Shown here: positions 1 through 5,259 of the stretch, piece by piece | Numbering within the stretch: position 1 is the stretch's first letter | How the letters are laid out: each line of letters begins with the position of its first letter | NCBI GenBank assembly: GCA_028687415.1 | Contig: JAQUAC010000184.1 | Span: forward strand, 1-5,259 | Origin: Acidocella sp. | Lineage (GTDB): Bacteria > Pseudomonadota > Alphaproteobacteria > Acetobacterales > Acetobacteraceae | Length of the DNA: 5,259 bases | Direction: 5' to 3' | Program-made: the position numbers and the translations under genes | Notes under the pieces: generated by a model | What the model was told of the DNA's origin: nothing | The model's input: the letters and a program-made list of their open reading frames with translations, nothing else | Database searches by the model: none

Positions 1-1710
1 GCCTTCCTCCCATCCGGGCAGGAATACTGTGTCGAACTCCAGCCCTTTGGCGCCGTGCAGGGTCATCATTGAGAGCTTGGCCCCGTTGTCCTGCTCATCC
101 ACTTCGGTCACCAGCGCCACGTGCTCCAGAAATGCCGGCAGCGTCTCGAAATCTGCCAGCGCACGCACGAGCTCCTTAAGGTTCTCCAGCCGCCCCGGCG
201 CATCCGGTGATTTGTCAGCCTTCCACATGGCAATGTAGCCGGACTCATCCAGCACCGCCTCCAGCGCCATAACCGGGCCTTTCGCCTCCAGAATGTCCCG
301 CCATTCGCGAAAATTCTCCAGCAGCCCGCGCAGCGTGTCACGTAGCTTGCCCTTGTACCCCCCCTCGGCCACCAGCGTCTCCGTGGCGGCATAGAGCGGC
401 ACCCCAGCCGCCCGCGCGGTCTCATGCATTGTGCGCAGCGCGCTTTCGCCCACGCCTCGCTTGGGCAGGTTGACGATGCGCTCATAGGCCAGATCGTCCG
501 TCGGCTGCGCCAGTACGCGCAAATAGGCGATGGCGTCGCGAATTTCAGCCCGCTCATAGAAACGTAACCCGCCGATAATGCGGTACGGTATCCCCAGCGT
601 CAGCAGCCGTTCTTCAAAGGCGCGGGTCTGGAACCCGGCGCGCACCAGAATCGCCATCTCCGCCAGTGAGTGCCCGGTACGCATCAGCGAATCCACGCGC
701 CCCCCCACCATGCGGGCCTCTTCCTCTGAATCCCAAAGCGCGACGATCTCGACCTTCTCGCCCTCGGAATTGCTGCGCCCGGCGTGCAGGGTTTTACCCA
801 GCCGCCCTTCGTTATGCGCGATAAGATGCGAGGCCGCCGCCAGAATCGGCGCGGTGGAGCGGTAATTCGCCTCCAGCCGGATGATCTTCGCGCCCGGAAA
901 ATCCCGCTCGAATTTCAGGATGTTCTCGATCTCCGCACCGCGCCAGGAATAGATGCTCTGATCGTCATCGCCCACGCAGCAGATATTCTTGTGCCCCTGC
1001 GCCAGCAGCCGCAGCCAGCAATACTGTACCAGATTCGTGTCCTGGTACTCGTCCACCAGAATGTAGCGGAACATACGGTGATAGGTCGCCAGCACCTCCG
1101 GGTCGGTCTTCAGCAGATGCACGGTGAGCAGGATCAGATCGCCGAAATCCGTGGCGTTCAGCGCGCGCAGGCGGTCCTGATACGCCTGGTACAGCGCCAC
1201 GGCCTTGCCGTTGGCGAAATCGGTCGACTCGCTTGCCGGAATTTCGCCGGGCAGGAAACCCTTGTCCTTCCAGCGCTGGATCTGCGCCATCAGCGCGTTC
1301 GGCGGCCAGCGCTTCAAATCCAGCCGCGCCGCCTCCATCACTTGCTTCAGCAACCGGAGCTGGTCGTCTGTGTCCAGAATGGAGAAATTGCTCGTCAGCC
1401 CCACGCGCTCGGCGAAGCGCCGCAGCATGCGGGCGCAGAGCGCGTGGAACGTGCCCAGCCACATCCCCTCTACCGGCTGTCCGAGCAGCTTCGCCAACCG
1501 TTCGCGCATTTCCCGCGCTGCTTTGTTGGTGAAGGTCACGGTCAGAATCTGGTTCGGGAAGGCGCGCTTGCTCAGCAGAATATGTGCAAAGCGCGTCGTC
1601 AGCACCCGCGTCTTGCCCGTGCCGGCACCCGCCAGCACCAGCACCGGCCCTTCGGTCGTCTCAACGGCCTCGCGTTGCGCCTGGTTCAGACCATCGAGAT
1701 AACTGGTCAT
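1..1710 (-). CDS. uvrD: UvrD/PcrA-type ATP-dependent DNA helicase, 3' part missing at window edge
   Basis: Superfamily 1A 3'-5' DNA helicase, a cytoplasmic motor that unwinds DNA in nucleotide excision repair, mismatch repair and clearance of stalled complexes. I translated 570 codons with no stop from the ATG at 1710 to the window edge. Visible motifs are: Q motif LNQAQREAV (residues 8-16), Walker A AGAGTGKT (27-34), motif Ia TFTNKAAREM (59-68), motif Ib TFHAL (87-91), Walker B DEYQD (220-224), motif III GDDDQSIYSWRGA (247-259), motif IV EANYRST (280-286) and motif V TLHGAKGLEF (550-559). Family members are usually about 720-770 residues, so roughly the last 150-200 residues, including motif VI and the C-terminal tail, lie outside the window. 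This is an edge effect, not a broken gene. The start ATG overlaps the metF stop (ATGA), and I see only a weak AAAGCGA upstream, so translation probably depends on coupling. UvrD and PcrA are the same family; Rep is a less likely alternative. Confidence 0.95.
   Translation of the reverse strand, partial: MTSYLDGLNQAQREAVETTEGPVLVLAGAGTGKTRVLTTRFAHILLSKRAFPNQILTVTFTNKAAREMRERLAKLLGQPVEGMWLGTFHALCARMLRRFAERVGLTSNFSILDTDDQLRLLKQVMEAARLDLKRWPPNALMAQIQRWKDKGFLPGEIPASESTDFANGKAVALYQAYQDRLRALNATDFGDLILLTVHLLKTDPEVLATYHRMFRYILVDEYQDTNLVQYCWLRLLAQGHKNICCVGDDDQSIYSWRGAEIENILKFERDFPGAKIIRLEANYRSTAPILAAASHLIAHNEGRLGKTLHAGRSNSEGEKVEIVALWDSEEEARMVGGRVDSLMRTGHSLAEMAILVRAGFQTRAFEERLLTLGIPYRIIGGLRFYERAEIRDAIAYLRVLAQPTDDLAYERIVNLPKRGVGESALRTMHETARAAGVPLYAATETLVAEGGYKGKLRDTLRGLLENFREWRDILEAKGPVMALEAVLDESGYIAMWKADKSPDAPGRLENLKELVRALADFETLPAFLEHVALVTEVDEQDNGAKLSMMTLHGAKGLEFDTVFLPGWEEG
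1707..1710 (-). promoter_or_regulatory. ATGA stop/start overlap coupling metF to uvrD
   Basis: On the minus strand the four bases read ATGA: ATG starts uvrD and TGA ends metF in the next frame. This geometry is a classic sign of termination-reinitiation. A strong Shine-Dalgarno for uvrD is absent, since the preceding bases encode the metF tail KPQPQSE and give only AAAGCGA. Helicase synthesis therefore probably follows translation of metF. The overlap is read directly from the sequence; the coupling is inferred. Confidence 0.8.
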
Positions 1711-2645
1711 TCGCTTTGCGGCTGCGGCTTCACGCCCAGGATGCGCGAAATGGCGTAGACCAGATCAGGGCGGTTCAGCGTATAGAAGTGGAATTCATCG
1801 ATCCCGTTGGCCTGCAGCACGCGCACTTGCTCGGCCGTCGTCGCCGCCGCCACCATACGCCTGGTTTCGGCGTCATCGTCCAGACCATCGAACAGCTCGG
1901 CCATCCATTTCGGCATGGAGGTGCCGCAGGCGGCGCAGAAATTGGCGGCCTGTTTAAAATTGGTGACCGGCATGATCCCCGGTACGATCGGCGCCTTGAT
2001 CCCCGCCGCCAGAGCGCGGTCCAGAAAGCGGAGAAAGACGTCGTTATCGAAGAATACCTGGGTGATCGCCCGCGTGGCCCCGGCATCCAACTTGCGCTTG
2101 AGGTTGTCCAGATCCGCTTCCGGGCTTGGTGCCTGCGGGTGCGTCTCCGGGTAGGCCGCCACCGTGATCTCGAAATCCGCGATGCGTTTCAGCCCGGCTA
2201 CCAGATCTGCGGCAAAAGCATAGCCGCCAGGATGAGGCGCATAGCTCTCGCCATTCGGCGCATCGCCACGTAGGGCCACGATGTGCTTCACCCCCGCATC
2301 CCAATAGCGCCGTGCCACCTCGTCCACAGCCTCCCGCGTTGCTCCCACGCATGTGAGGTGCGCGGCCGGGGTGAGGTCGGTTTCCTGCACGATGCGCAGC
2401 ACGGTGGCATGCGTGCGCTCCTGTGTGCTGCCGCCAGCGCCATAGGTTACGGAAACAAAATTTGGCCGCAGCGTGGCTAGGCGCTGGATGCACGCCCAAA
2501 GTTGCGTCTCCAGCGCTGGCGTCTTCGGCGGGAAAAACTCGAAGGAGATGGCGGGCGGCGCCGCGCCCTCGCGCACCGGCAGCGGCGCGATGCGCTCGCC
2601 CGTGGCCCAGCGTTCCAGGATGTCGCGGCTAGGGGAATGGGTCAT
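1707..2645 (-). CDS. metF: 5,10-methylenetetrahydrofolate reductase
   Basis: Cytoplasmic flavoprotein that reduces 5,10-methylene-THF to 5-methyl-THF, the methyl donor for methionine synthase. With the ATG at 2645 the protein has 312 residues, against 296 in E. coli MetF. Conserved blocks are SFEFFPP (residues 34-40) with the catalytic Glu36, SVTYGAGGST (65-74), HLTCVGAT (96-103), HIVALRGD (121-128, Asp128 matching E. coli Asp120), AAYPETHP (163-170), LKRKLDAGATRAITQVFFD (182-200, Gln196 matching Gln183), DGLDDDAETRR, and FHFYTLNRPDLVYAI near the end. An in-frame TTG at 2678 would add 11 residues (MRSKIIIRAET). I prefer the ATG because the extension would be encoded by an AT-rich inverted repeat and has no ribosome binding site. 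The ATG itself has only a weak GAG about 4 bases upstream. The stop TGA overlaps the uvrD ATG, so the two genes form an operon with metF first. The family assignment is very secure; the start is less so. Confidence 0.96.
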   Translation of the reverse strand: MTHSPSRDILERWATGERIAPLPVREGAAPPAISFEFFPPKTPALETQLWACIQRLATLRPNFVSVTYGAGGSTQERTHATVLRIVQETDLTPAAHLTCVGATREAVDEVARRYWDAGVKHIVALRGDAPNGESYAPHPGGYAFAADLVAGLKRIADFEITVAAYPETHPQAPSPEADLDNLKRKLDAGATRAITQVFFDNDVFLRFLDRALAAGIKAPIVPGIMPVTNFKQAANFCAACGTSMPKWMAELFDGLDDDAETRRMVAAATTAEQVRVLQANGIDEFHFYTLNRPDLVYAISRILGVKPQPQSE

Positions 2646-2652
2646 TGTCTCG

Positions 2653-2674
2653 GCTCTAATTATAATTTTAGAGC
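2653..2674. repeat. 22-base AT-rich inverted repeat just upstream of the metF start, candidate operator
   Basis: Perfect 7-base arms, GCTCTAA (2653-2659) and TTAGAGC (2668-2674), flank an 8-base AT-only centre. The repeat ends 7 bases before the metF ATG. The self-complementary ATTATAAT at 2659-2666 places a consensus TATAAT on both strands. For metF (minus strand) that box would give a nearly leaderless transcript, and I see no good -35 at 16-18 bases from it. The symmetry suits a dimeric repressor site. As RNA, the hairpin could instead mask the weak metF ribosome binding site. I do not recognise the regulator. The repeat is certain; its role is inferred. Confidence 0.5.
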
Positions 2675-2893
2675 GCAATTCGCGGGCCAGGACAAACCGG
2701 GAACGCCTCCTGGTCCGATCGCACTCTGAGCGGCGTTACGTGACAGCCCGGACGGAATTCCGCAAGAGCTAACTGGCGTTTGGCGAAGCCGCCAGCCCGC
2801 CGGGTATGACCGTATAGCTGTGGCATCCAGATTGAAGGCGGAGTAGTGAAATATTACATACGGCTACAAGCGCGCTCCACAAGGGCGATGACG

Positions 2894-2900
2894 AAGGAGA
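2894..2900 (+). promoter_or_regulatory. Ribosome binding site that fixes the GTG start of mlaA
   Basis: AAGGAG (2894-2899) is a near-perfect Shine-Dalgarno, 8 bases before the GTG at 2908. The alternative in-frame ATG at 2923 is 23 bases away, too far to be served by it. This supports GTG as the real start and adds the residues MRLKN, which enrich the basic n-region of the signal peptide. Confidence 0.75.
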
Positions 2901-2907
2901 TTGGCAG

Positions 2908-3720
2908 GTGCGGTTAAAAAATATGGTGAATTTTAAGCTCAGGCTAAAGCAAAGCCTTAGCCTGGCCGCCCCTGGGCTATTGCTGGCTGGTATGCTGTCC
3001 GGCTGCGCTACTCCGCCGCCGAAATCCAGCGTCGAGGATTATCAGGCTTATAAGCAGCTCAACGATCCGCTAGAGCCAACCAATCGCGTTTTCTATAAAG
3101 TGAACAACACGCTGGACCAGTATGCCATGAAGCCCGTGGCAAAAGGCTACGTGCACATTACCACCCAGCCCATCCGAAACCATGTCAGCAATTTCGTCGC
3201 CAATATCAGCGAGCCGGAGCGTCTGGTAAACTTCATGGCCGAAGGCCAGTCGCGCGACGCCGGCACTTCGCTGGTGCGTTTCCTGCTCAATTCCACAGTC
3301 GGCATCGGTGGCATTTTCGACCCCGCCGCGGCGCTCGGCTATCCGAAAACGGATACGGATTTCGCTATGACCCTGGCGATCTGGGGCGTGCCGCCCGGTC
3401 CATACCTCTATCTACCAGTGTTCGGGCCATCTGGCGTGCGTGATGCTTTGAATTATCCGGCCGAAATGTACGCCACGCCGATGTATGCTGCGCCGGAGAC
3501 CGACGCGCTGGATGATTTCGGCTATGCCGAGACCGGTCTTCACCTCATCAATTCGCGGGCCGCGTATCTGCAGCCGATCGACCAGATCCAGGCGACGGCG
3601 CTTGACCCCTATGCCACATTTCGGAGTCTTTATCGCCAATCTCGTGACTCAGAGGTCCAGCAAATATACGACCGCAACAAGCTGACGCCGCCCGACTGGG
3701 TGCAGACGCCTAAGCAATAA
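2908..3720 (+). CDS. mlaA: MlaA (VacJ) family outer-membrane lipoprotein
   Basis: Outer-membrane lipoprotein of the Mla pathway. In E. coli, MlaA sits in the inner leaflet with OmpC/OmpF and removes mislocalised phospholipids from the outer leaflet, handing them to MlaC. The 270-residue product (E. coli 251) begins with a lysine- and arginine-rich n-region and a hydrophobic stretch ending in the lipobox LSGC, with acylated Cys33. Residue 34 is Ala rather than Asp, consistent with Lol export to the outer membrane. Family blocks follow: NDPLEPTNRVFYKVN (52-66), QPIRNHVSNFVANISEPERLVN (87-108), RFLLNSTVGIGGIFDPA (124-140) and the hallmark WGVPPGPYLYLPVFGPSGVRD (159-179). GTG at 2908 is chosen because of the AAGGAG 8 bases upstream. 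The first 50 or so codons are poorer in GC than the rest, as is common at translation starts. mlaC follows 89 bases downstream in the same direction. Confidence 0.95.
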   Translation: MRLKNMVNFKLRLKQSLSLAAPGLLLAGMLSGCATPPPKSSVEDYQAYKQLNDPLEPTNRVFYKVNNTLDQYAMKPVAKGYVHITTQPIRNHVSNFVANISEPERLVNFMAEGQSRDAGTSLVRFLLNSTVGIGGIFDPAAALGYPKTDTDFAMTLAIWGVPPGPYLYLPVFGPSGVRDALNYPAEMYATPMYAAPETDALDDFGYAETGLHLINSRAAYLQPIDQIQATALDPYATFRSLYRQSRDSEVQQIYDRNKLTPPDWVQTPKQ

Positions 3721-3729
3721 AAGGGTTGC

Positions 3730-3761
3730 TTCTGGCCGGGCCAAGCGCGGCGCGGCCAGAA
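3730..3761 (+). repeat. Hairpin between mlaA and mlaC
   Basis: Perfect 9-bp inverted repeat: TTCTGGCCG (3730-3738) pairs with CGGCCAGAA (3753-3761) around a 14-base loop, starting 9 bases after the mlaA stop. The bases after it (ACGGCGTCCTTTGATT) hold only a run of three T, so it is not a convincing intrinsic terminator. It may be a partial terminator or an RNA-stabilising stem that sets the mlaA to mlaC ratio. It also lies about 48 bases before the mlaC start and does not cover its ribosome binding site. The structure is visible; the role is inferred. Confidence 0.5.
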
Positions 3762-3809
3762 CGGCGTCCTTTGATTACCCGTGAATGCCGACCGACCTGA
3801 GGATTTCCG

Positions 3810-4433
3810 ATGTATCTACGCCGCTTTGTTTTGGGCGCCGCTATTGCTGCGCCGCTGCTTGCAGCTGTGTCCGGCGCGGCATGGGCGCAAGCTGTTTCGC
3901 CGGATGAGGCGAAAACCTTCATCAATCAGTCTGGGCAACAGCTTGTGGGCATTGTCAACGGCCCCGGCAGCATGACGCAAAAAGCTAATCAACTGCGCCT
4001 GCTCGTCAACCAGATCGTCGCGGTGGACCAGGTTGGTGATTATGTGCTTGGTCGCTACATCAATGTCGCCACCCCGGCGCAGCACCAGCAATTCCAGGCA
4101 CTGTTTCACCAGTTGCTCTCGTACAACATCACCTACCAGATCAAGGCTTACGAGGGCGTGAGCTTCACTGTGAACAACGTTATGCCTCAGGGGGGTGGCG
4201 TCGTGGTGGATACCACGATCACCACACCGGGCCACGCCCCGGCGGATGTCGGCTGGGTCGTGCAGGATGTGAACGGTCAGATGAAGATCATTGATGTCAT
4301 CGTCGCCGGCACCTCGCTGCGCATCACCACCCGCAACGACTATGCCGCCGTGATTACCGATAATGGCGGCAATGTCTCGGCCCTGCTCTCCGCCATGCAG
4401 AACCAGATCACCAAGATCGCCTCGGCGCAGTAA
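3810..4433 (+). CDS. mlaC: MlaC/Ttg2D family periplasmic phospholipid-binding protein
   Basis: Periplasmic carrier that ferries phospholipids between the MlaA complex in the outer membrane and the MlaFEDB ABC transporter in the inner membrane. The 207 residues match the usual family length of about 200-210. A Sec signal peptide is clear: MYLRR, a hydrophobic core over residues 6-20, and the cleavage site AWA|QA after residue 26. The mature part has the MlaC pattern: DEAKTFIN helix (32-39), VGDYVLGRYINVATPAQHQQF (75-95), SYNITYQIKAYEG (104-116), then the beta-sheet part GWVVQDVNGQMKIIDV (148-163) and IVAGTSLRITTRNDYAAVI (164-182), equivalent to the family signature around 'DV.VEG.SL...R..F'. 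GAGGA (3799-3803) lies 6 bases before the ATG, fixing the start. It follows mlaA and ends in a strong terminator, so it is last in its unit. The hopanoid-associated HpnM is a related alternative, but adjacency to mlaA favours MlaC. Confidence 0.9.
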   Translation: MYLRRFVLGAAIAAPLLAAVSGAAWAQAVSPDEAKTFINQSGQQLVGIVNGPGSMTQKANQLRLLVNQIVAVDQVGDYVLGRYINVATPAQHQQFQALFHQLLSYNITYQIKAYEGVSFTVNNVMPQGGGVVVDTTITTPGHAPADVGWVVQDVNGQMKIIDVIVAGTSLRITTRNDYAAVITDNGGNVSALLSAMQNQITKIASAQ

Positions 4434-4452
4434 CCGCCGTGCCGTCGTGAAG

Positions 4453-4484
4453 CCGGGGGCGCGGTAAAGCGCCCCCGGTTTTTT
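4453..4484 (+). terminator. Intrinsic terminator of the mlaA-mlaC unit
   Basis: A perfect 10-bp GC-rich stem, CCGGGGGCGC (4453-4462) with GCGCCCCCGG (4469-4478), closes a 6-base GGTAAA loop. Six T follow directly (4479-4484). It begins 19 bases after the mlaC stop. On the opposite strand the stem lacks a following T-tract, so termination should be one-way. The T-tract overlaps the stop codon of the convergent gene. Confidence 0.93.
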
Positions 4485-5259
4485 ATTGCCCGGGCGTTGC
4501 CGCGCCGGACCCGTCACCCGGCGCCTGGGCCGGAGGCGCGGGCGGGTTTTCCAGCAGATCCCAGTTCCTGGGTTGCATATCGGAGACTTTCTGGCCGTTC
4601 AGGGTAACGCCGCCAGTGCCGTAGACCGCATGAATGCTCAGGGTCTGTCCCCCGGTGGGGCTGGTGCTGAGATAGGGGGAGAGCCGCGCCTGGATATTAT
4701 TCAGGCTGGCCTGAATTTGCGGATAGGCGGCGGCCAGCCCGGCGGTGAACGAGTCGAGATGGTCGGCGCTGACGTTGCCTGTGCCGGAGGGCTGCACATT
4801 CGCGTCGAATTTAACGGTTCCGTCTGCCTTGAGTATGCTGGGGCCGATGGCAAGCACGAGTCCGGCATTACCGCTGCCGCCTTGCGCCGCCCAATCATGC
4901 ACGGTCTGAACGGCGAGCTTGTGCCGCGCCTCCCCCGGAGGCAGGGCGGCCAGCTTCTCTTGCAGAGCCGAAAAGTCCGGCAGCGGGCCGGAGAGCGAGA
5001 GGTTAAACGCCAGCTGGTTGATGCGGCCATTGAAGGGGATGGAGGCGATCTTGGAAAGAATCGGCGACAGCGCCAGCCCGTTGATCGTCGCGCTGGTGCT
5101 GAGGCCCGTCTGCCCCGGCCCGGCGGTGTTGTTGGTGGTCGTCGCGGCGGCCAAGTCATCAACATGTAGAATCAACAGGCTGCCGCTGCTGGCCAGGAAG
5201 TTGATGTTGCTAGCCAGCAGCTCACCGCCATCAATCGGCCAGACCGAGCGGTCGAACAG
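4483..5259 (-). CDS. Uncharacterised protein, probable DUF2125 family, N-terminal part beyond the window
   Basis: An open frame of 258 codons runs from the right edge (first visible residues LFDRSVWPIDGGELLASN) to the TAA at 4485-4483, so the true start lies outside. A TTG at 5175 lies inside this frame and should not be taken as the start. The visible part is rich in alternating hydrophobic/polar beta-type segments, such as GRINQLAFNLSLSGPLPDF and LKADGTVKFDANVQPSGTGNVSAD. These patterns, including a predicted helix after the 'GNVSADHLDSFTAGLAAAYPQ' part, resemble DUF2125, an alphaproteobacterial family of unknown function, usually with an N-terminal membrane anchor or signal. That match is from memory and needs a profile search. 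The C-terminus (NPPAPPAQAPGDGSGAATPGQ) is a Pro/Ala/Gly tail, probably disordered. An envelope location is inferred from the family type; no catalytic motif is visible. It converges on mlaC and is not in its operon. Confidence 0.7.
   Translation of the reverse strand: MFDRSVWPIDGGELLASNINFLASSGSLLILHVDDLAAATTTNNTAGPGQTGLSTSATINGLALSPILSKIASIPFNGRINQLAFNLSLSGPLPDFSALQEKLAALPPGEARHKLAVQTVHDWAAQGGSGNAGLVLAIGPSILKADGTVKFDANVQPSGTGNVSADHLDSFTAGLAAAYPQIQASLNNIQARLSPYLSTSPTGGQTLSIHAVYGTGGVTLNGQKVSDMQPRNWDLLENPPAPPAQAPGDGSGAATPGQ

Larger units (their letters stand above)
2646..2907. promoter_or_regulatory. Divergent intergenic region between metF and mlaA
   Basis: This 262-base region must carry promoters for both directions, and I see no gene in it. 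The AT-rich patch around 2851-2860 carries weak promoter-like pairs both ways. For metF (minus), TTGTGG (complement of 2877-2882) lies 18 bases from TGTAAT (complement of 2853-2858), giving a leader near 200 bases. For mlaA (plus), TTGAAG (2832-2837) lies 17 bases from TACATA (2855-2860), a poor -10. Two hairpin-forming repeats lie in between. CGGGCCAGGA (2683-2692) pairs with TCCTGGTCCG (2708-2717) with one G-T. CTGGC (2773-2777) pairs with GCCAG (2791-2795), enclosing GGC-GAA-GCC (2782-2790). No T-tract follows either, so they do not look like terminators. I could not match the leader to a SAM, SAH or other known riboswitch consensus. Confidence 0.35.

Noticed and set aside
1..1710. uvrD as a truncated pseudogene
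   Set aside because: The frame is open without interruption from its ATG to the window edge with intact motifs; the missing end is simply outside the window.
784..1758. Long plus-strand open frame (324 codons) opposite uvrD
   Set aside because: It is antisense to a helicase with all its motifs in order, has an arginine/glutamine/histidine-rich composition typical of shadow frames in GC-rich genes, and resembles no family.
1584..2273. Plus-strand open frame of 229 codons opposite the uvrD/metF junction
   Set aside because: It is antisense to two well-recognised genes, with no matching family and no ribosome binding site that I could see.
2643..2678. TTG at 2678 as the metF start
   Set aside because: The added residues MRSKIIIRAET are encoded by the inverted repeat, no Shine-Dalgarno precedes the TTG, and the ATG at 2645 gives a protein of normal length.
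2646..2907. Known riboswitch (SAM-II, SAH) in the metF leader
   Set aside because: The gene context invites one, but I could not match the conserved cores of these classes on the minus strand; a covariance-model search would be needed to be sure.
3816..4517. Minus-strand open frame of 233 codons opposite mlaC
   Set aside because: It crosses the terminator and is antisense to a clear MlaC with signal peptide and ribosome binding site; its Arg/His/Asp-rich composition is that of a shadow.
4486..5169. Plus-strand open frame of 227 codons opposite the right-hand gene
   Set aside because: It begins with a TTG at the end of the mlaC terminator, has no ribosome binding site, and its Gly/Arg-rich translation looks like a shadow; the minus-strand frame has the more protein-like pattern and continues to the edge.

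Overview
The window reads as ordinary chromosomal sequence from a GC-rich proteobacterium. The most likely source is an alphaproteobacterium, possibly of the Acetobacteraceae or a related Rhodospirillales-type group. This rests on the codon use, on the style of the MlaA and MlaC homologues, and on a protein resembling DUF2125, a family found mainly in alphaproteobacteria. No species can be named from sequence reading alone. I see no mobile element, tRNA, rRNA, CRISPR array or phage gene.

Layout. The left half (1-2645) is a minus-strand pair. metF (5,10-methylenetetrahydrofolate reductase) comes first and is followed, with a 4-base ATGA overlap, by a UvrD/PcrA-type DNA helicase gene that runs off the left edge without its last part. 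A 262-base divergent intergenic region (2646-2907) separates metF from a plus-strand pair. It holds an AT-rich inverted repeat just upstream of the metF start, two further hairpin-forming repeats and weak promoter-like elements. The plus-strand pair is mlaA (outer-membrane lipoprotein, 2908-3720) and mlaC (periplasmic phospholipid carrier, 3810-4433). An 89-base gap with a 9-bp hairpin lies between them, and a textbook intrinsic terminator follows mlaC (4453-4484). From the right edge a minus-strand gene, probably DUF2125, converges on mlaC. Its stop codon lies inside the T-tract of the mlaC terminator.

Function. MlaA and MlaC are the outer-membrane and periplasmic parts of the Mla pathway, which moves phospholipids between the outer and inner membranes to keep the outer leaflet asymmetric. 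The inner-membrane ABC transporter parts (MlaF, MlaE, MlaD, MlaB) are not in this window. metF supplies 5-methyltetrahydrofolate for methionine synthesis. Its tight overlap with the helicase gene implies co-transcription and probable translational coupling, although the two functions have no obvious link. The right-hand protein is uncharacterised.

I did not find a convincing undescribed system. The items most worth a second look are the operator-like repeat at the metF start, the metF-uvrD coupling, and the uncharacterised protein beside the Mla genes.
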